From the NCBI GenBank assembly GCA_020466095.1, contig CM035807.1, positions 48,845,004 through 48,909,003 of the forward strand: DNA of 64,000 nt, given 5' to 3'. Below the pieces are notes generated by a model. That model did no database searches and was not told where the DNA came from. It saw nothing but the letters and a program-made list of their open reading frames with translations. The position numbers were made by a program, and so were the translations under genes. Source of the DNA: Chlorops oryzae (Eukaryota > Arthropoda > Insecta > Diptera > Chloropidae). Positions 34,425-44,760 of the stretch are shown here, piece by piece (position 1 is the stretch's first letter; every line of letters starts with the position of its first letter).

Positions 34425-35698
34425 ACAGGTTGGCTGACAAGTCCCCGGTCTAACAAAGAAAAACACATTTTTTTGTCAAAATTCGTTTTTATTATTCAAC
34501 ATAGTTCCCTTCAAGAGCGCTACAACGATTATAACGACCTTCCAATTTTTTGATACCATTTTGGTAGTACTCCTTCGGTTTTGCCTCAAAATAGGCCTCA
34601 GTTTCGGCGATCACCTCTTAATTGCAGCCAAATTTTTTCCCTGCGAGCATCCTTTTGAGTTCTGAGAACAAGAAAAAGTCGCTGGGGGCCAGATCTGGAG
34701 AATACGGTGGGTGGGGAAGCAATTCGAAGCCTAATTCATGAATTTTTGCCATCGTTCTCAATGTCTTATGGCACGGTGCGTTGTCTTGGTGGAACAACAC
34801 TTTTTTCTTCTTCATATGGGGCCGTTTTGTCGCGATTTCGACCTTCAAACGCTCCAATATTGACATATAATAGTCACTGTTGATGGTTTTTCCCTTCTCA
34901 AGATAATCCCAAAAAACAGAGGCCATTACTTTGCCAGCGGACTTTTGGGTCTTTCCACGCTTTGGAGACGGTTCACCGTCGCCACGCTGTTCACTCAGCC
35001 GACTGTCGATTGGACTCAGGAGTGTAGTGATAGAGCCATGTTTCATCCATTGTCACATATCGACGCAAAAACTCGGGTGTATTGCGAGTTAACAGCTGCA
35101 AACACCGCTCAGAATCATCAACACGTTGTTGTTTTTGGTCAAATGTGAGCTCGCGCGGCACCCATTTTGCACAGAGCTTTTTCATATCCAAATATTGATG
35201 AATGATATGACCAACACGTTCCTTTGATATCTCTAAGGCCTCTGCTATCTCGATCAACTTCATTTTACGGTCATTCAAAATCATTTTGTGAATTTTTTTG
35301 ATGTTTTCGTCGGTAACCACCTCTTTCGGGCGTCCACTGCGTTCACCGTCCTCCGTGCTCATTTCACCACGCTTGAATTTTGCATACCAATCAATTATTG
35401 TTGATTTTCCTGGGGCAGAGTCCGGAAACTCATTATCAAGCCAAGTTTTTGCTTCCACTGTATTTTTTCCCTTCAGAAAGCAGTATTTTATCAAAACACG
35501 AAATTCCTTTTTTTCCATTTTTTTTCACAATAACAAAAGTTGCTTCACAAAAGACACTCTATCTCACAAACTAATTGACTTACAGACGTCAAGTTTTGTC
35601 ACGAATCATTTGAAGGTTGCCACTATATAAAAATAATATGCATTTAATACTAGCGACGCCATCTATGTGTCAAACCGGGGACTTATCAGCCAACCTGT
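34425..35698 (-). mobile_element. Mariner transposon (irritans/Himar-like), 1274 bp
   Basis: Terminal repeats ACAGGTTGGCTGACAAGTCC (left) and the complement of GGACTTATCAGCCAACCTGT (right), flanked by TA on both sides (34423-24 and 35699-700). Length and single-gene layout are standard for mariner. Confidence 0.92.
34497..35518 (-). pseudogene. Mariner transposase, stops, frameshift and small deletion
   Basis: Starts MEKKEFRVLIKYCFLKGKNT. HTH blocks are followed by the linker WVPRELTFDQKQQRV. The first catalytic block is VTMDETWLYHYTPES. A TGA stop where Trp is expected (about 34991) and a frame change follow. The second part has SVFWDYLEKGK, where about seven residues are missing compared with the family. 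It then has VLFHQDNAPCH (second Asp) and PPYSPDLAPSDFFLF (third Asp), with 34 residues between the second and third catalytic Asp (DD34D). Another stop sits at about 34618, before EVIAETEAYFEAK and the C-terminus near 34497. Confidence 0.88.
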
Positions 35699-35700
35699 TA

Positions 35701-36148
35701 CAACTTCGTAGTATGCCCTGCTTATTTTTGCCTTGTATTTTTTGAAATGCGTGCATTTTGAAATTTATTATAGCACACCTTGCCTTTTTTTTTTGAAATG
35801 CGATCGTTTTGAAATCTATTATTGCACGCTTTGAAATTCATTACAAACCCTGGTAGTATGCCATGCTTTTTGTTTGTTTTAAAATTTTTTTTTATACTTT
35901 CTCAAATCTAGTGTCATAATATGCTTCATTATGATTTTAAAATCGACATCATAATAGGCCTATTATCATGTCCAATTGCATAAAATTTATTTAAAATGTT
36001 TAATGGAAAATGTCAATAGACTCTAACCATATTTCTCAGGGTCGAACAATCGAGAACTAAGTTTAAATGTTGATAAGCTTGTAAGCTTTCTAGAATGGTA
36101 GCTGAAAGTTAGTCTAATCCGAATGCTATTCTTCACAACAAAATATGT
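35701..36148. other. Non-coding AT-rich stretch
   Basis: Three loose repeats of a TTTGAAATGCG-type block occur between 35738 and 35830. No gene is recognised. Confidence 0.4.
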
Positions 36149-36687
36149 TGTAGTCCAAATGAGTTCGTGGCATGGATTTGAGTGTTAGAATCAGATTGAT
36201 TTCTTTATTGAATATTTCTTACTTTTATACTTACAAATTGCTTACACAGCTAACTTACAATATTGATAACATTTGCAATTTCAATTAAAACAAACAAAAT
36301 CGATATCAGCTAAAATTCGGAAATCGGGGAAAGCATAGCAACAGCGTCTCAAATTAAACAACACAAGCATAAGCACGGCTGAGCTACGCAACGCTCATCA
36401 ACCAAACGTATGCAGTAGCATTCTTGCCAATTCGGCAATAACGCATTTGCCCAAACAACCGAAGCTTAAGCGTGGATCAATTGTTTACCACGCGCAGTGA
36501 TCGGATAAGCGGTCGAAAGCAATGTTTATGTAATTATTCGACCAAGAGTCGATGAATGCTTGTATGCCCTTGAACTTGAAAATATTGGGCCGTCAGCAAA
36601 GTGCTTATCGCTAATTTTTATAACTTTTGTTGCGTGCTCGCTTGTGCGCGATATGAAGTGTTTGTGCGTTCGTCTGCTCACGCTACA
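36149..36687 (-). repeat. Element II 3' LTR
   Basis: Plus-strand ends TGTAGTCC and GCTACA give the inverted pair TGTAG/CTACA. About 539 bp. It differs from the 5' LTR by a 14-bp indel (CAGTAGCATTCTTG near 36411 only here) and few substitutions. It contains AT-rich signals near 36200-36240. Confidence 0.88.
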
Positions 36688-36700
36688 CCTTCCCTCTTTT
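36688..36700 (-). other. Element II polypurine tract
   Basis: On the minus strand AAAAGAGGGAAGG directly precedes the 3' LTR start TGTAGCG. This position supports placing the LTR edge at 36687. Confidence 0.8.
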
Positions 36701-36901
36701 GGAAGAATGATCTTACACGGGATAGATCATTCTTTTTGATGAATAAAAATTTTAGTGCTTTAGTGAGTGTGAATTGATTCAATCTTACAGTATCTTATTA
36801 ATACTACACAATATGAATATATGTAATTATATATATATTTTTTTTTTTTTTTTGTTTTGTTTTGTTTTGTTTTTTTTTTTCTTTATGTGTATGAAAATAT
36901 A

Positions 36902-38065
36902 TTAATTTAAAAGTTTTAAACTGTTTTTGTGAACAATTAATTTTTTGTTATCATTCTTAAGATGAAAGTTATTTCTTCGATCGATCTTTTCCACTACATA
37001 CGGGCCCTTGTAAGTACTATCTAATTTATGCCTAGTTTCATCCTTAACTAACACTAAGTCTCCTATTTTAATTTCAATACTATTTTTATTTTTATCATAT
37101 AAGTTTTTCTGTTCAATTTTGCTCTTAAGGAGCATTCTACTTGCTCGTTCCTGTGCCATTTGAAGCCTAAACTTTACTTCTTTTTCGTATGCTTCAATAT
37201 TATATACAGGTGAAACATTATTTTGCTCAACAAAATCGTATTTTGGTGGTTTTTTACCAAAGACTAGTTCAAATGGGCAGTAGCCATGAACAGTTGAGGG
37301 GGTGGTGTTGTAACAATATGAAAAATATTTCAACCACTCGTCCCAATCGGATTTATTCATTGAAATGTAAGATCTAAGGTACTCGTTGAAAGTTCTGTGA
37401 ACGCGTTCCACCGATCCCAATGTCTGATGATGGTAGGGTGTCGATGTTCGGTGGTCGATCTTCAAAAGCTTACACAGTTCCTCAAATACGTTATTTTTGT
37501 ATTCAGTGCCCATGTCTGTCATTATCGTTTTAATGAGACCATAAACAAGTATCACACTGTCAACAAGAGCTTTTGCTACTACTTTAGCATGTTTGCTGCG
37601 AACTGGCACCGCGATCAAGTATTTCGTCAAATTACACACAATTGTAACTGCATATTCATTTCCCGCCTCGGATCTCGGCAACGGTCCAACAGTGTCGATT
37701 TGGACGATGTCGAAAGCCGAAACCGTCGTTTCAGTGATTGTCATCGGTTCTTTTATATGCGTTGTTGTTTTGTTTTTATTACACTGTATGCATTTCTTTA
37801 CGTATTGTCGAATATCTTTTGTCATGTTTTTCCATATGTATTCTTGTTTTATTTTATTTGTCATGCGATTTACGCCCGGGTGGCCACCTTGAACGGGATC
37901 GTCATGGAATTTGTGAAGTATTTTGTTAATTCTTTCTTTATCAGTAACCTGAGTGACTTTTGGTGTTAATGCAATGATCAGTTGCTTTAAAATTTTGTTG
38001 CCCTTTTCTTTGAAATCATCTAGATGAGTATATTCAAACATTGTATCGTTTAATGATATTTGCAT
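36902..38065 (-). pseudogene. Element II pol: integrase part
   Basis: A 387-residue open part of pol. Its N-terminal zinc-binding HHCC domain is visible (HPGVNRMTNKI, then CIQCNKNK). The catalytic D,D,E residues lie in QIDTVGPLPRS, IMTDMGTEYKN and LGSVERVHRTFNEYL. A C-terminal region carries IGDLVLVKDE and YKGPYVVEKI. The integrase joins element DNA to the host chromosome. This part looks intact; the break that separates it from RNase H lies upstream at about 38070-38185. Confidence 0.85.
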
Positions 38066-38165
38066 TTTATCGATGCCTAAACTGTCGGCTTCTTCATTTA
38101 GCCTAGAAAATAATTGTCCTAAGTCAATTTTTCCGTTAACAATCAGGTCATCGCAATTAATTATG

Positions 38166-39401
38166 CTACAAATCCTTTTTCCTTTTTTTTAATATTATTT
38201 TTGGAGGAAGAAAGATGAGCTGGACATGTCGTTTTACTTCTGATTTATATAGCACTTCATATATTTTAATTTTGGGCTGTTTTCTTGATTTGTTGTTCTC
38301 AGTGTTATAGATTTCGTTTTTGTTCATAGATCTTGTTATAATAAAAATGTTAGAGGTAGTTTCAGTTGTTAATTTTTTAAGATCGTCAATATCGATACGT
38401 GAAAGTGCATCTGCAATGGAATTTTCTTTTCCTGCTATGTACTCCACCACAAAATCGTACTCCTCTAAATCCAGTCTGATACGGGTTAGTTTGGAAGATG
38501 GGTTTTTCATTGAGAATAAGTAAGTTAATGGTCGGTGGTCGGTCTTGACAATAAATTGTTTTCCGTAGACGTAGGGTCTAAAATATTTTATTGCTCAATG
38601 AATGGCAGCAAGTTCTTTTTCTATAGTGGCTTTGTTGCATTCTCCTTTTGTGAAGGAGCGCGATGCGTATGCAACAGGTAATTGCTTGTCTTCATATTGT
38701 TGGCTTAACACTGCTCCGCAGGCAAAGCCGCTAGCGTCTGTGGTAATATAAAAAGGTTTGTTGAAGTCTGGATATTGTAGAATTTTGGGACTAATTAAAG
38801 AGTCTTTTAAATACTGGAATGATTTTTGGCATTGTTCGGACCAAATGAAGGGTATGTTTTTCCTGCAAAGTCTAGTGAGTATTCTTGAATATGTGGCAAA
38901 ATTAGGTATAAATCTTCGATAGTAGTTGCAAAAAGCGACGAATCTTTTGACATCATCGGCCTTTGTTGGGATTGGGTAGTTTTTTACAACATTGAATTTA
39001 CTCTCATCAGGCAAGATGCCTTTGTCTGTACATGTGTGGCCTAAATATGTGACTTGGGTTTTAAAGAAAAGACATTTTTCAGGATGTAATTTTAAGTTAT
39101 ATTTTCGACACGTGGAAAACACGTCATTCAGATTTCTAAGCATGTGTTTTTCTGAGCATCCCAGCACCACTAAATCATCCATGTAAAGGAATGCCTGTGC
39201 AGGTGATAGTCCGGAAAATGCAAGGGTCATCATTCGCTGGAATGAATTTGGAGCAACCTTGAGACCATATGGCAATCGTTTAAATCTGTATGATCCAGTG
39301 TCGGTTGAAAATGATGTAAGATTTCTTGATGTTTCTTTCAATTCAATTTGGTGGAATCCAGAGGTTAAATCCAAACAGGAAAAATACTTTGCTCTACCCA
39401 A
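38166..39401 (-). pseudogene. Element II pol: reverse transcriptase core and RNase H, broken
   Basis: RT palm with SCLDLTSGFHQIEL (first Asp), RLPYGLKVAPNSFQR and AFLYMDDLVVLG (the YMDD box). RNase H follows: FYITTDASGFACGAVLSQ, then KATIEKELAAIH. A TGA at about 38599 replaces a codon expected to be Trp. The frame then resumes through RPLTYLFSMKN and GKENSIADALSRI until an A-run frameshift at about 38185. All RT catalytic residues are kept. Confidence 0.83.
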
Positions 39402-40530
39402 CTGATCTAAAATGTCGTCTATTCGTGGTAAAGGGAATTTGTCGGCTGTGAGTTTTTTTATTTATTTGCCTATAGTCTACCACTAGTCTATATCGTTTGG
39501 ATTCGTTACCTGGAATTGACTTTTTAGGTACTAATAAGATTGGACTATTGTATTCCGACATTGATGGTTCAATGATATCATCTTTTATTAGTTTATTTAT
39601 TTGTCGGGTGATTTCTTCTTTGTGTGCGTGAGGGATACGGTAGTTTTTGATATACACTGGTTCTTCATCCTTCAAACGCAATTCCTGTTTGTAGAAGTTA
39701 TTTGTTGAAACCTGTTCTGACTCTAAAGCAAAAATGTCAATGTATTTTGTACATAATTCGTCTAGCTGTTTAGATGCAAATGGTGGAAAATTTTTTCGTA
39801 GCTTTTCTAAGATTTTGGCTGAATTTTGAACTTTTATTGTAGGTTGAACAATTTCATAGTCATCTAGATTTTCAGTCTTGATTTTTAAATTTTGAATTGT
39901 TGTATTTTCATCTGTTGTGTTGGCAATTCTTATAAATGCCTGGTTTTGGCTAGTAATTGTATTAGCAATAAAAATTCCTTCCTGAATTTGCTGATGTGGT
40001 ATTAGTACGTTGGGGTAATTGTTTTCAATTTTTATTAAACGAATGACTTCAGATCTAGCCGGGACAGATATTGAATAAATGCTTGTTGAATTTTGAATAG
40101 GAATAGCTATGTCTTCATGATAATCATGTGGTCTCAAAATAAGCCAGTCTTGTGTTTTTTGGTAATCAATTATGCAATTGTATTTTTTTAAGAAGTCCAG
40201 CCCCAAGATTCCTGTGCATGGTATGGGGAAATCGCTGTCAACAATATGAAATGTATGTTTAATTAATAAATCTTCGCAGAGAAGGTCTGTTTCAATAGTT
40301 CCAAGTGTGCTTACTGTTCCTTGCCCTACGCCGTTTATTGAAGTTATATTTGAAGTGTCTATTTGTACCTGATTTTTTGTATGATTTATTTTAAATATTG
40401 ATATATCTGCTCCTGTATCGATTAAAAATGTATTAAGTGTGTCACTAATTAGTGTCCTAGTTGAAATGAAGCTATTAAGATGTAAATTAAAGGAGTAAAG
40501 ATGTTTTGTTATTGTACTATTTAATTCTGT
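39394..40530 (-). pseudogene. Element II pol: protease and RT N-terminus
   Basis: The frame is open upstream of Met 40206 into the end of gag, in the minus-1 frame relative to gag, which fits minus-1 ribosomal frameshifting. The protease active site is DTG in TFLIDTGADISIF, with ILGLDFL after it. RT begins with NFPPFASKQLDELC and has LLVPKK and VVDYRQINKK. An extra base in a T run near 39460 shifts the frame before the RT core. Confidence 0.83.
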
Positions 40531-41765
40531 GGTGGAGCTGTTTGGTTTTCCGATTGCTGTTCACTGTTCAGGGTTCGTACATTTCTATTATTTTGTCCCT
40601 GAGTGTAAGTGTTCTGTCTGTTCTGGTGGTTTTGTCTGTTAAAGTTGTTGTTATTGTTATAGCCATAATTTCGTCCACGTCCGCGAAAGTTTCCGCGTCC
40701 ACGAAAGTTTCCTCGTCCGCGGCCACCATGACCACGCCTGTTATAGTTATAGCCATAGTTTTGGTTATAACTTTGTCGTTGTTGGTTCCTATAAAACATT
40801 ATATTGCTCGGTTGGTTCACCGCGTCATTGCTGGCCTCCATGAATTTGGAAATAGCTGATTCCAAGGATTCAAACTGTCCAGTTTTCATGACCATTTTAA
40901 CTTCCGCGTTTGAAGCGTTACTCTTAAATGCATCAACTGCTACTTGAGTTGAGTATGTGGATGCAAGACTTGACGGTACACCGTCGGAAATGTATGAGTT
41001 TTCTAACTGTTTTGTGAGTTCAATAATTTCAGTGCTGAAATCGTTTGCTGTTTTCTTTTCTTGTTTAATGTTTTTTATTCGTGACTGCAGTGCTTTTGTT
41101 GATTCGCCTTTGCATTTTAATTTCAACTTGTCTATGATTTCACTAATTGTGGATTCGTTTGATATGATCTTACGGGAATCACCTTTCAATTTACTTTTAA
41201 CCAGAATGACTGCTGTACGTTCATGTTGACCCATAATATCTTTCACAATTTCTAAGGAGTCAATAAAAGATTGTAAGTTTTGAGGTCGACCATCGAAGTC
41301 ACTGACCACTGAGGCAGCTAACCGTAAAAACTCCTGCTGAGACATTTTAAGTTCTGTATTGATTTTTTGAATTGGAATATTTGGATTGATACCTGTAGGA
41401 TCGGCTTCACTTTCAGTTTCTATCTCTTCTGTGCCACTGCTCATTTGATTTAGGTCTACCACTATTGCTTCTGTTAAAGAATGTGAAATAGTTTCACATA
41501 TGTTATGCTTGACCAAAATTCTCAATAATTTATCTCTCAGATCCCAATACGTTTTCAAAGCTAATTCTCTATGCTCCTTGCGTAATTTATCACACTGAGC
41601 ACTCAAAGACTCTCTAATTTTGTTTGTAATTTCTATGAGCTCTGTAAGATGTTTTATTAGCGTTTCTTGTTTAAAGTTTCGGTTTCTACTCAATAATTTG
41701 TAAATTCTTTTAAAATTTTCTTTTTCGCTTTCAAGATATGTACTATAAAGTGACCATCTTTCCAT
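40521..41765 (-). CDS. Element II Gag, intact 414-residue frame
   Basis: The structural capsid/nucleocapsid protein. The N-terminal helical part (MERWSLYSTYLESEKENF) is followed by a Gln/Glu-rich linker and a central block MSQQEFLRLAASVVSDFDG. Capsid-like helices lead to YSTQVAVDAFKSNA. A C-terminal Arg/Gly/Asn/Tyr-rich tail has repeated RGRGNFRGRG units and no zinc knuckle. It begins 2 nt after the stop of the upstream membrane-protein ORF, suggesting coupled translation. It ends QTAPPQN, just before pol in the minus-1 frame. It is the only full-length gag in the window. Confidence 0.85.
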   Translation of the reverse strand: MERWSLYSTYLESEKENFKRIYKLLSRNRNFKQETLIKHLTELIEITNKIRESLSAQCDKLRKEHRELALKTYWDLRDKLLRILVKHNICETISHSLTEAIVVDLNQMSSGTEEIETESEADPTGINPNIPIQKINTELKMSQQEFLRLAASVVSDFDGRPQNLQSFIDSLEIVKDIMGQHERTAVILVKSKLKGDSRKIISNESTISEIIDKLKLKCKGESTKALQSRIKNIKQEKKTANDFSTEIIELTKQLENSYISDGVPSSLASTYSTQVAVDAFKSNASNAEVKMVMKTGQFESLESAISKFMEASNDAVNQPSNIMFYRNQQRQSYNQNYGYNYNRRGHGGRGRGNFRGRGNFRGRGRNYGYNNNNNFNRQNHQNRQNTYTQGQNNRNVRTLNSEQQSENQTAPPQN

Positions 41766-41767
41766 AT

Positions 41768-41980
41768 CTAAACCTTGTCCAAGTCATTTGCCCTACTAAC
41801 ATATTTCTTTTTAGGGCTTCTATTGTGCATTAAGTAAATTTTAAGAGCAAGTTCTAAGGATGCGATTACAATTAGAATCACAAGAAAAATCTCTATTGAT
41901 CCTAGACTAGGCTGTGACACCTCTACTTCGTTGACAACGTTTGCCTTTGGATCGCTAATCTTTGATTGCTGTCCACCCAT
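41768..41980 (-). CDS. Element II small membrane protein with myristoylation-like start
   Basis: A 70-residue product starting MGGQQSKISDPKA. Gly-2 and Ser-6 fit the N-myristoylation consensus. One hydrophobic stretch (IEIFLVILIVIASLELALKI) is followed by a basic tail with PKKKYVSRANDLDKV. It matches the element I proteins at 4341-4559 and 10793-11011. A longer in-frame start exists at 42058, but only the MGGQ Met is shared. The stop is 2 nt from the gag start. Function unknown; a role at membranes is inferred. Confidence 0.65.
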   Translation of the reverse strand: MGGQQSKISDPKANVVNEVEVSQPSLGSIEIFLVILIVIASLELALKIYLMHNRSPKKKYVSRANDLDKV

Positions 41981-42129
41981 AGTGGTGGAAAAATCGATGG
42001 AAAAAAATTTTTTGAAAAATTTTACATTTTGCACATTTTTATTATTTTTTTTTTTCAAACAATGGTTTATTCAGGTAGCCGCGAAATTCGCGTCTTGCTA
42101 CGCTAAATAATTTAACTCGCTTAAATATT

Positions 42130-42511
42130 AAAGGTGCTGTGAAGCACTCTTGTGTTGTAGCGCCGCTTCAATTTCTGCTACTCTCTTCCAGTTGGTCTTC
42201 TTTATGTTTCCATTGGTTGTGGATTCTGCTTAGCGTATTAGTTGTGCTCTTAGCCGTCGAAGCCTGTTTTTCTCTCCTCCTCTTCGTTTAGGTGTTTTAA
42301 CTGCTGTAATTGTGGTTAGTCGCTCCTCATGCTTCTTTGCACGGTGTGCTTTGCTGATATTTGCCAGTTGCCGGGCTTGGTATTCCCGAATTGAAATTGG
42401 GCGAGGACCTGCTGTTACGTCAGCTTGCAGAGCCTCTTTAAGGCTTTTCTTATCCTTGATAATTGGCGTCAAGGATATTCTCGAAAGTAATATCGAGATT
42501 ATTAAAGGCAT
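42130..42511 (-). CDS. Element II small basic leader ORF
   Basis: The open part is 42230-42511 with TAGPRPISIREYQARQLA and TPKRRGGEKNRLRRLR, matching the element I leader protein (13276-13551). A stop at 42230 follows AQLIR. The same frame continues with a further helical segment (KKTNWKRVAEIEAALQ) to about 42135, as in element I, so this stop is probably a mutation. Confidence 0.55.
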
Positions 42512-42590
42512 TTATATGTCCTTTATTAAAACTTTAAACTATTTAACACACTTTTTTTTTTCTCAAATTCCAGAGGTTTCACTCTTTAGA

Positions 42591-42606
42591 CTGGCAAGGA
42601 TCGCCA
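42591..42606 (-). other. Element II primer binding site (tRNA-Arg type)
   Basis: The plus strand reads CTGGCAAGGATCGCCA, next to the LTR. Compared with element I (13867-13881) it has one extra A, which would bulge in a duplex with the same tRNA. Confidence 0.75.
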
Positions 42607-43132
42607 TGTAGTCCAAATGAGTTCGTGGCATGGATTTGAGTGTTAGAATCAGATTGATTTCTTTATTGAATATTTCTTACTTTTATACTTACAAATTGCT
42701 TACACAGCTAACTTACAATATTGATAACATTTGCAATTTCAATTAAAACAAACAAAATCGATATCAGCTAAAATTCGGAAATCGGGGAAAGCATAGCAAC
42801 AGCGTCTCAAATTAAACAACACAAGCATAAGCACGGCTGAGCTACGCAACGCTCATTAACCAAACGTATGCCAATTCGGCAATAACGCATTTGCCCAAAC
42901 AACCGAAGCTTAAGCGTGGATCAATTGTTTACCACGCGCAGTGATCGGATAAGCGGTCGAAAGCAATGTTTATGTAATTATTCGACCAAGAGTCGATGAA
43001 TGCTTGTATGCCCTTGAACTTGAAAATATTGGGCCGTCAGCAAAGTGCTTATCGCTAATTTTTATAACTTTTGTTGCGTGCTCGCTTGTGCGCGATATGA
43101 AGTGTTTGTGCGTTCGTCTGCTTAGCTAGTTT
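42607..43132 (-). repeat. Element II 5' LTR
   Basis: Begins TGTAGTCCAAAT like the 3' LTR and matches it except for the 14-bp indel and few substitutions. Its outer end (CTTAGCTAGTTT) departs from the expected CTCACGCTACA. The edge is set by the ATGT candidate duplication. Confidence 0.75.
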
Positions 43133-43372
43133 ATGTCAATGTAAAGAATACGATTATTAATTTTGCAACTTTAAATTAAGCATCTACGAATGGAATTCAA
43201 AAATTTTGTCCTTTTCGTCACTAAATAAGATTGTTGTTATTGTATTTAATGTTTTCATTGTTTGAATGCTTTACTGATCTAGGGTCTGTTATTAAAATTA
43301 CAAAAACTGCTATAAAATCTGAGTTTTTCAAGATATTTTGAATAAATTTGATATTTGATCACGTCTTGAGCC

Positions 43373-44456
43373 GTGTTGTGCAAGCCCTCCCAGCAAACTT
43401 TTATCCTAATAGGGCATGCAAATTATTGTTTGAGCACATTTCCTGTTAATACGTTTATAACGGACGCTACAGTTCTTGAAATTGTAAAATGGACAATTGC
43501 AGAGATATCTCTTAATCGGAGAACCGACATGACAAATGCAACTTTTAGGGACACAAATACACAAGACCTCCATGCTCTGATTGGAATACTTGCTTTGACA
43601 GCTGCATTAAAAGATAACCACTTATCAGCTGACGAATGGTTCAACAATACCAACAGTGGAATGCGATTTACTTCAGCAATGAGTTGCGAAAGGTTCAACT
43701 TTTTAATTCGATGCCTTCGAATGGACGACAAATCATAAAGATATATTCCTCGACCTAACAACTGTCCGGAAAGTTTGGGATATGTCCATACAACAATGTA
43801 AAAATAGTAGGTAACTCAATGGGATCACATACTACAATCCATGAGAAGTTGTTGGGTTTTCGCGGTAGATGTCCATTTAAAATGTTCATTCAAAATAAGC
43901 CAAATAAATATGGTATAAAAATTGTGATGATTTACAATAGTGCCACAAAATATATGCACAATGCAATTCCATATCTAGAAAAATCATTTCTAACTGATGG
44001 CGTCCCTACGGAAGAATATTACGTCAAAGAATTGTCAAAACCTATACATGGTACTTTTCGAAATATAACGTGTGACAATTGGTTCACATCAGTTCAATTG
44101 ACAAAGAACTTGCTTAAAGAACCTTACATATTGACTCTTGTCGGAACAATAAGGTCAAACAAACGCGAATTTCCGGAAGTAATGAAAAATGTACGATCGC
44201 GAAAAATTGGAACTAGCATGTTTTGCTATGATGGACCATAAATCCTTTTGTCTTATATGTCAAAACCGTCTAAAATGATATTCATGCTATCGTCCTGTGA
44301 TGAAAATGGCACATTCGACAAAAGTAGCGGAAAGCCAGAGATGATCTTATATTATAACCAACCGAAAGGGGCAGTTGACACGCTCAAGCAAAGGTGTTCA
44401 ATAATGTCATGCTCTAGGAAGACTTACAGATAAACTCATATGTAATATATTGCCAC
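43373..44456 (+). pseudogene. piggyBac-type transposase, N-terminal and core part
   Basis: The N-terminal helical block (43373-43738) contains NTQDLHALIGILALTAALK and SCERFNFLIRCLRMDD. After a broken stretch the core resumes (43819-44241) with KLLGFRGRCPFKMFI and NITCDNWFTSVQL (second catalytic Asp). A third block has GAVDTLKQRCSIMSCSRKT (third catalytic Asp). At the position of the first catalytic Asp the sequence reads IHEKLLGFRG, with His in its place (CAT for the expected GAT). Stops at 44241 and 44433 break it further. Gypsy element III is inserted at 44457; the C-terminus continues at 50226. Confidence 0.85.
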
Positions 44457-44460
44457 AACA

Positions 44461-44736
44461 TGTGGGATTTATGTTACGTTATACCTGGCAACCCTATTAG
44501 TTTCTCACCACTTTTAGAGAGATAAGCAAACTGAGCAAAGGAGAGTGAGGCATTCTTCGTTTGACCGCCGAGCTGAAAGCATTAAGCTTTCCGTTATTTT
44601 TGTTGAAGCAGCAACGCTGAGGAGAAGTCGCGTTCTTTTTGTTAACTTAAATGTAATTTATAACATCCTAAATAAGCTATTCGAATAACCCAAATTACCG
44701 AACAATAAACATAAACATTTGTACAACGAATCTACA
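44461..44736 (+). repeat. Element III 5' LTR
   Basis: Starts TGTGGGATTTATG and ends GAATCTACA. It has AATAAA-like sequence near the 3' side (AACAATAAACATAAAC). It differs from the 3' LTR by a few substitutions (for example ATGTTACG versus ATGGTACG, and CCGAACAATAAACA versus CCGAATAATAAATA). Confidence 0.93.
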
Positions 44737-44742
44737 AATTCT

Positions 44743-44760
44743 TGGGGGCTCAAACGGGAT
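44743..44760 (+). other. Element III primer binding site (tRNA-Pro-like)
   Basis: TGGGGGCTCAAACGGGAT lies 6 nt after the LTR. TGGGGGCTC and CGGGAT match the complement of tRNA-Pro 3' ends; the middle differs. Assignment is tentative. Confidence 0.5.

Larger units (their letters stand above)
36149..43132 (-). mobile_element. mdg1/412-like LTR retrotransposon, element II, near full length
   Basis: Both LTRs, polypurine tract, primer site, leader ORFs, gag and pol are present, with no envelope gene. ATGT lies just outside the left LTR (36145-36148) and at 43133-43136 on the right, a possible 4-bp target duplication; the last few bases of the right LTR are altered. The gag frame is intact but pol has at least three breaks, so it cannot move by itself. 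Confidence 0.85.

Noticed and set aside
37189..37969. Plus-strand frames of up to 190 residues opposite the element II integrase
   Set aside because: The minus-strand frame has complete integrase motifs; the plus-strand frames are its shadows.
36149..43132. An envelope gene in the mdg1/412-like elements
   Set aside because: Integrase runs almost to the polypurine tract and no further frame lies before the 3' LTR.
43391..43404. Firm placement of the piggyBac left end at CCCAGCAAACTTTT
   Set aside because: The TTAA target site expected for piggyBac is absent next to it, so the boundary was left as a hypothesis.
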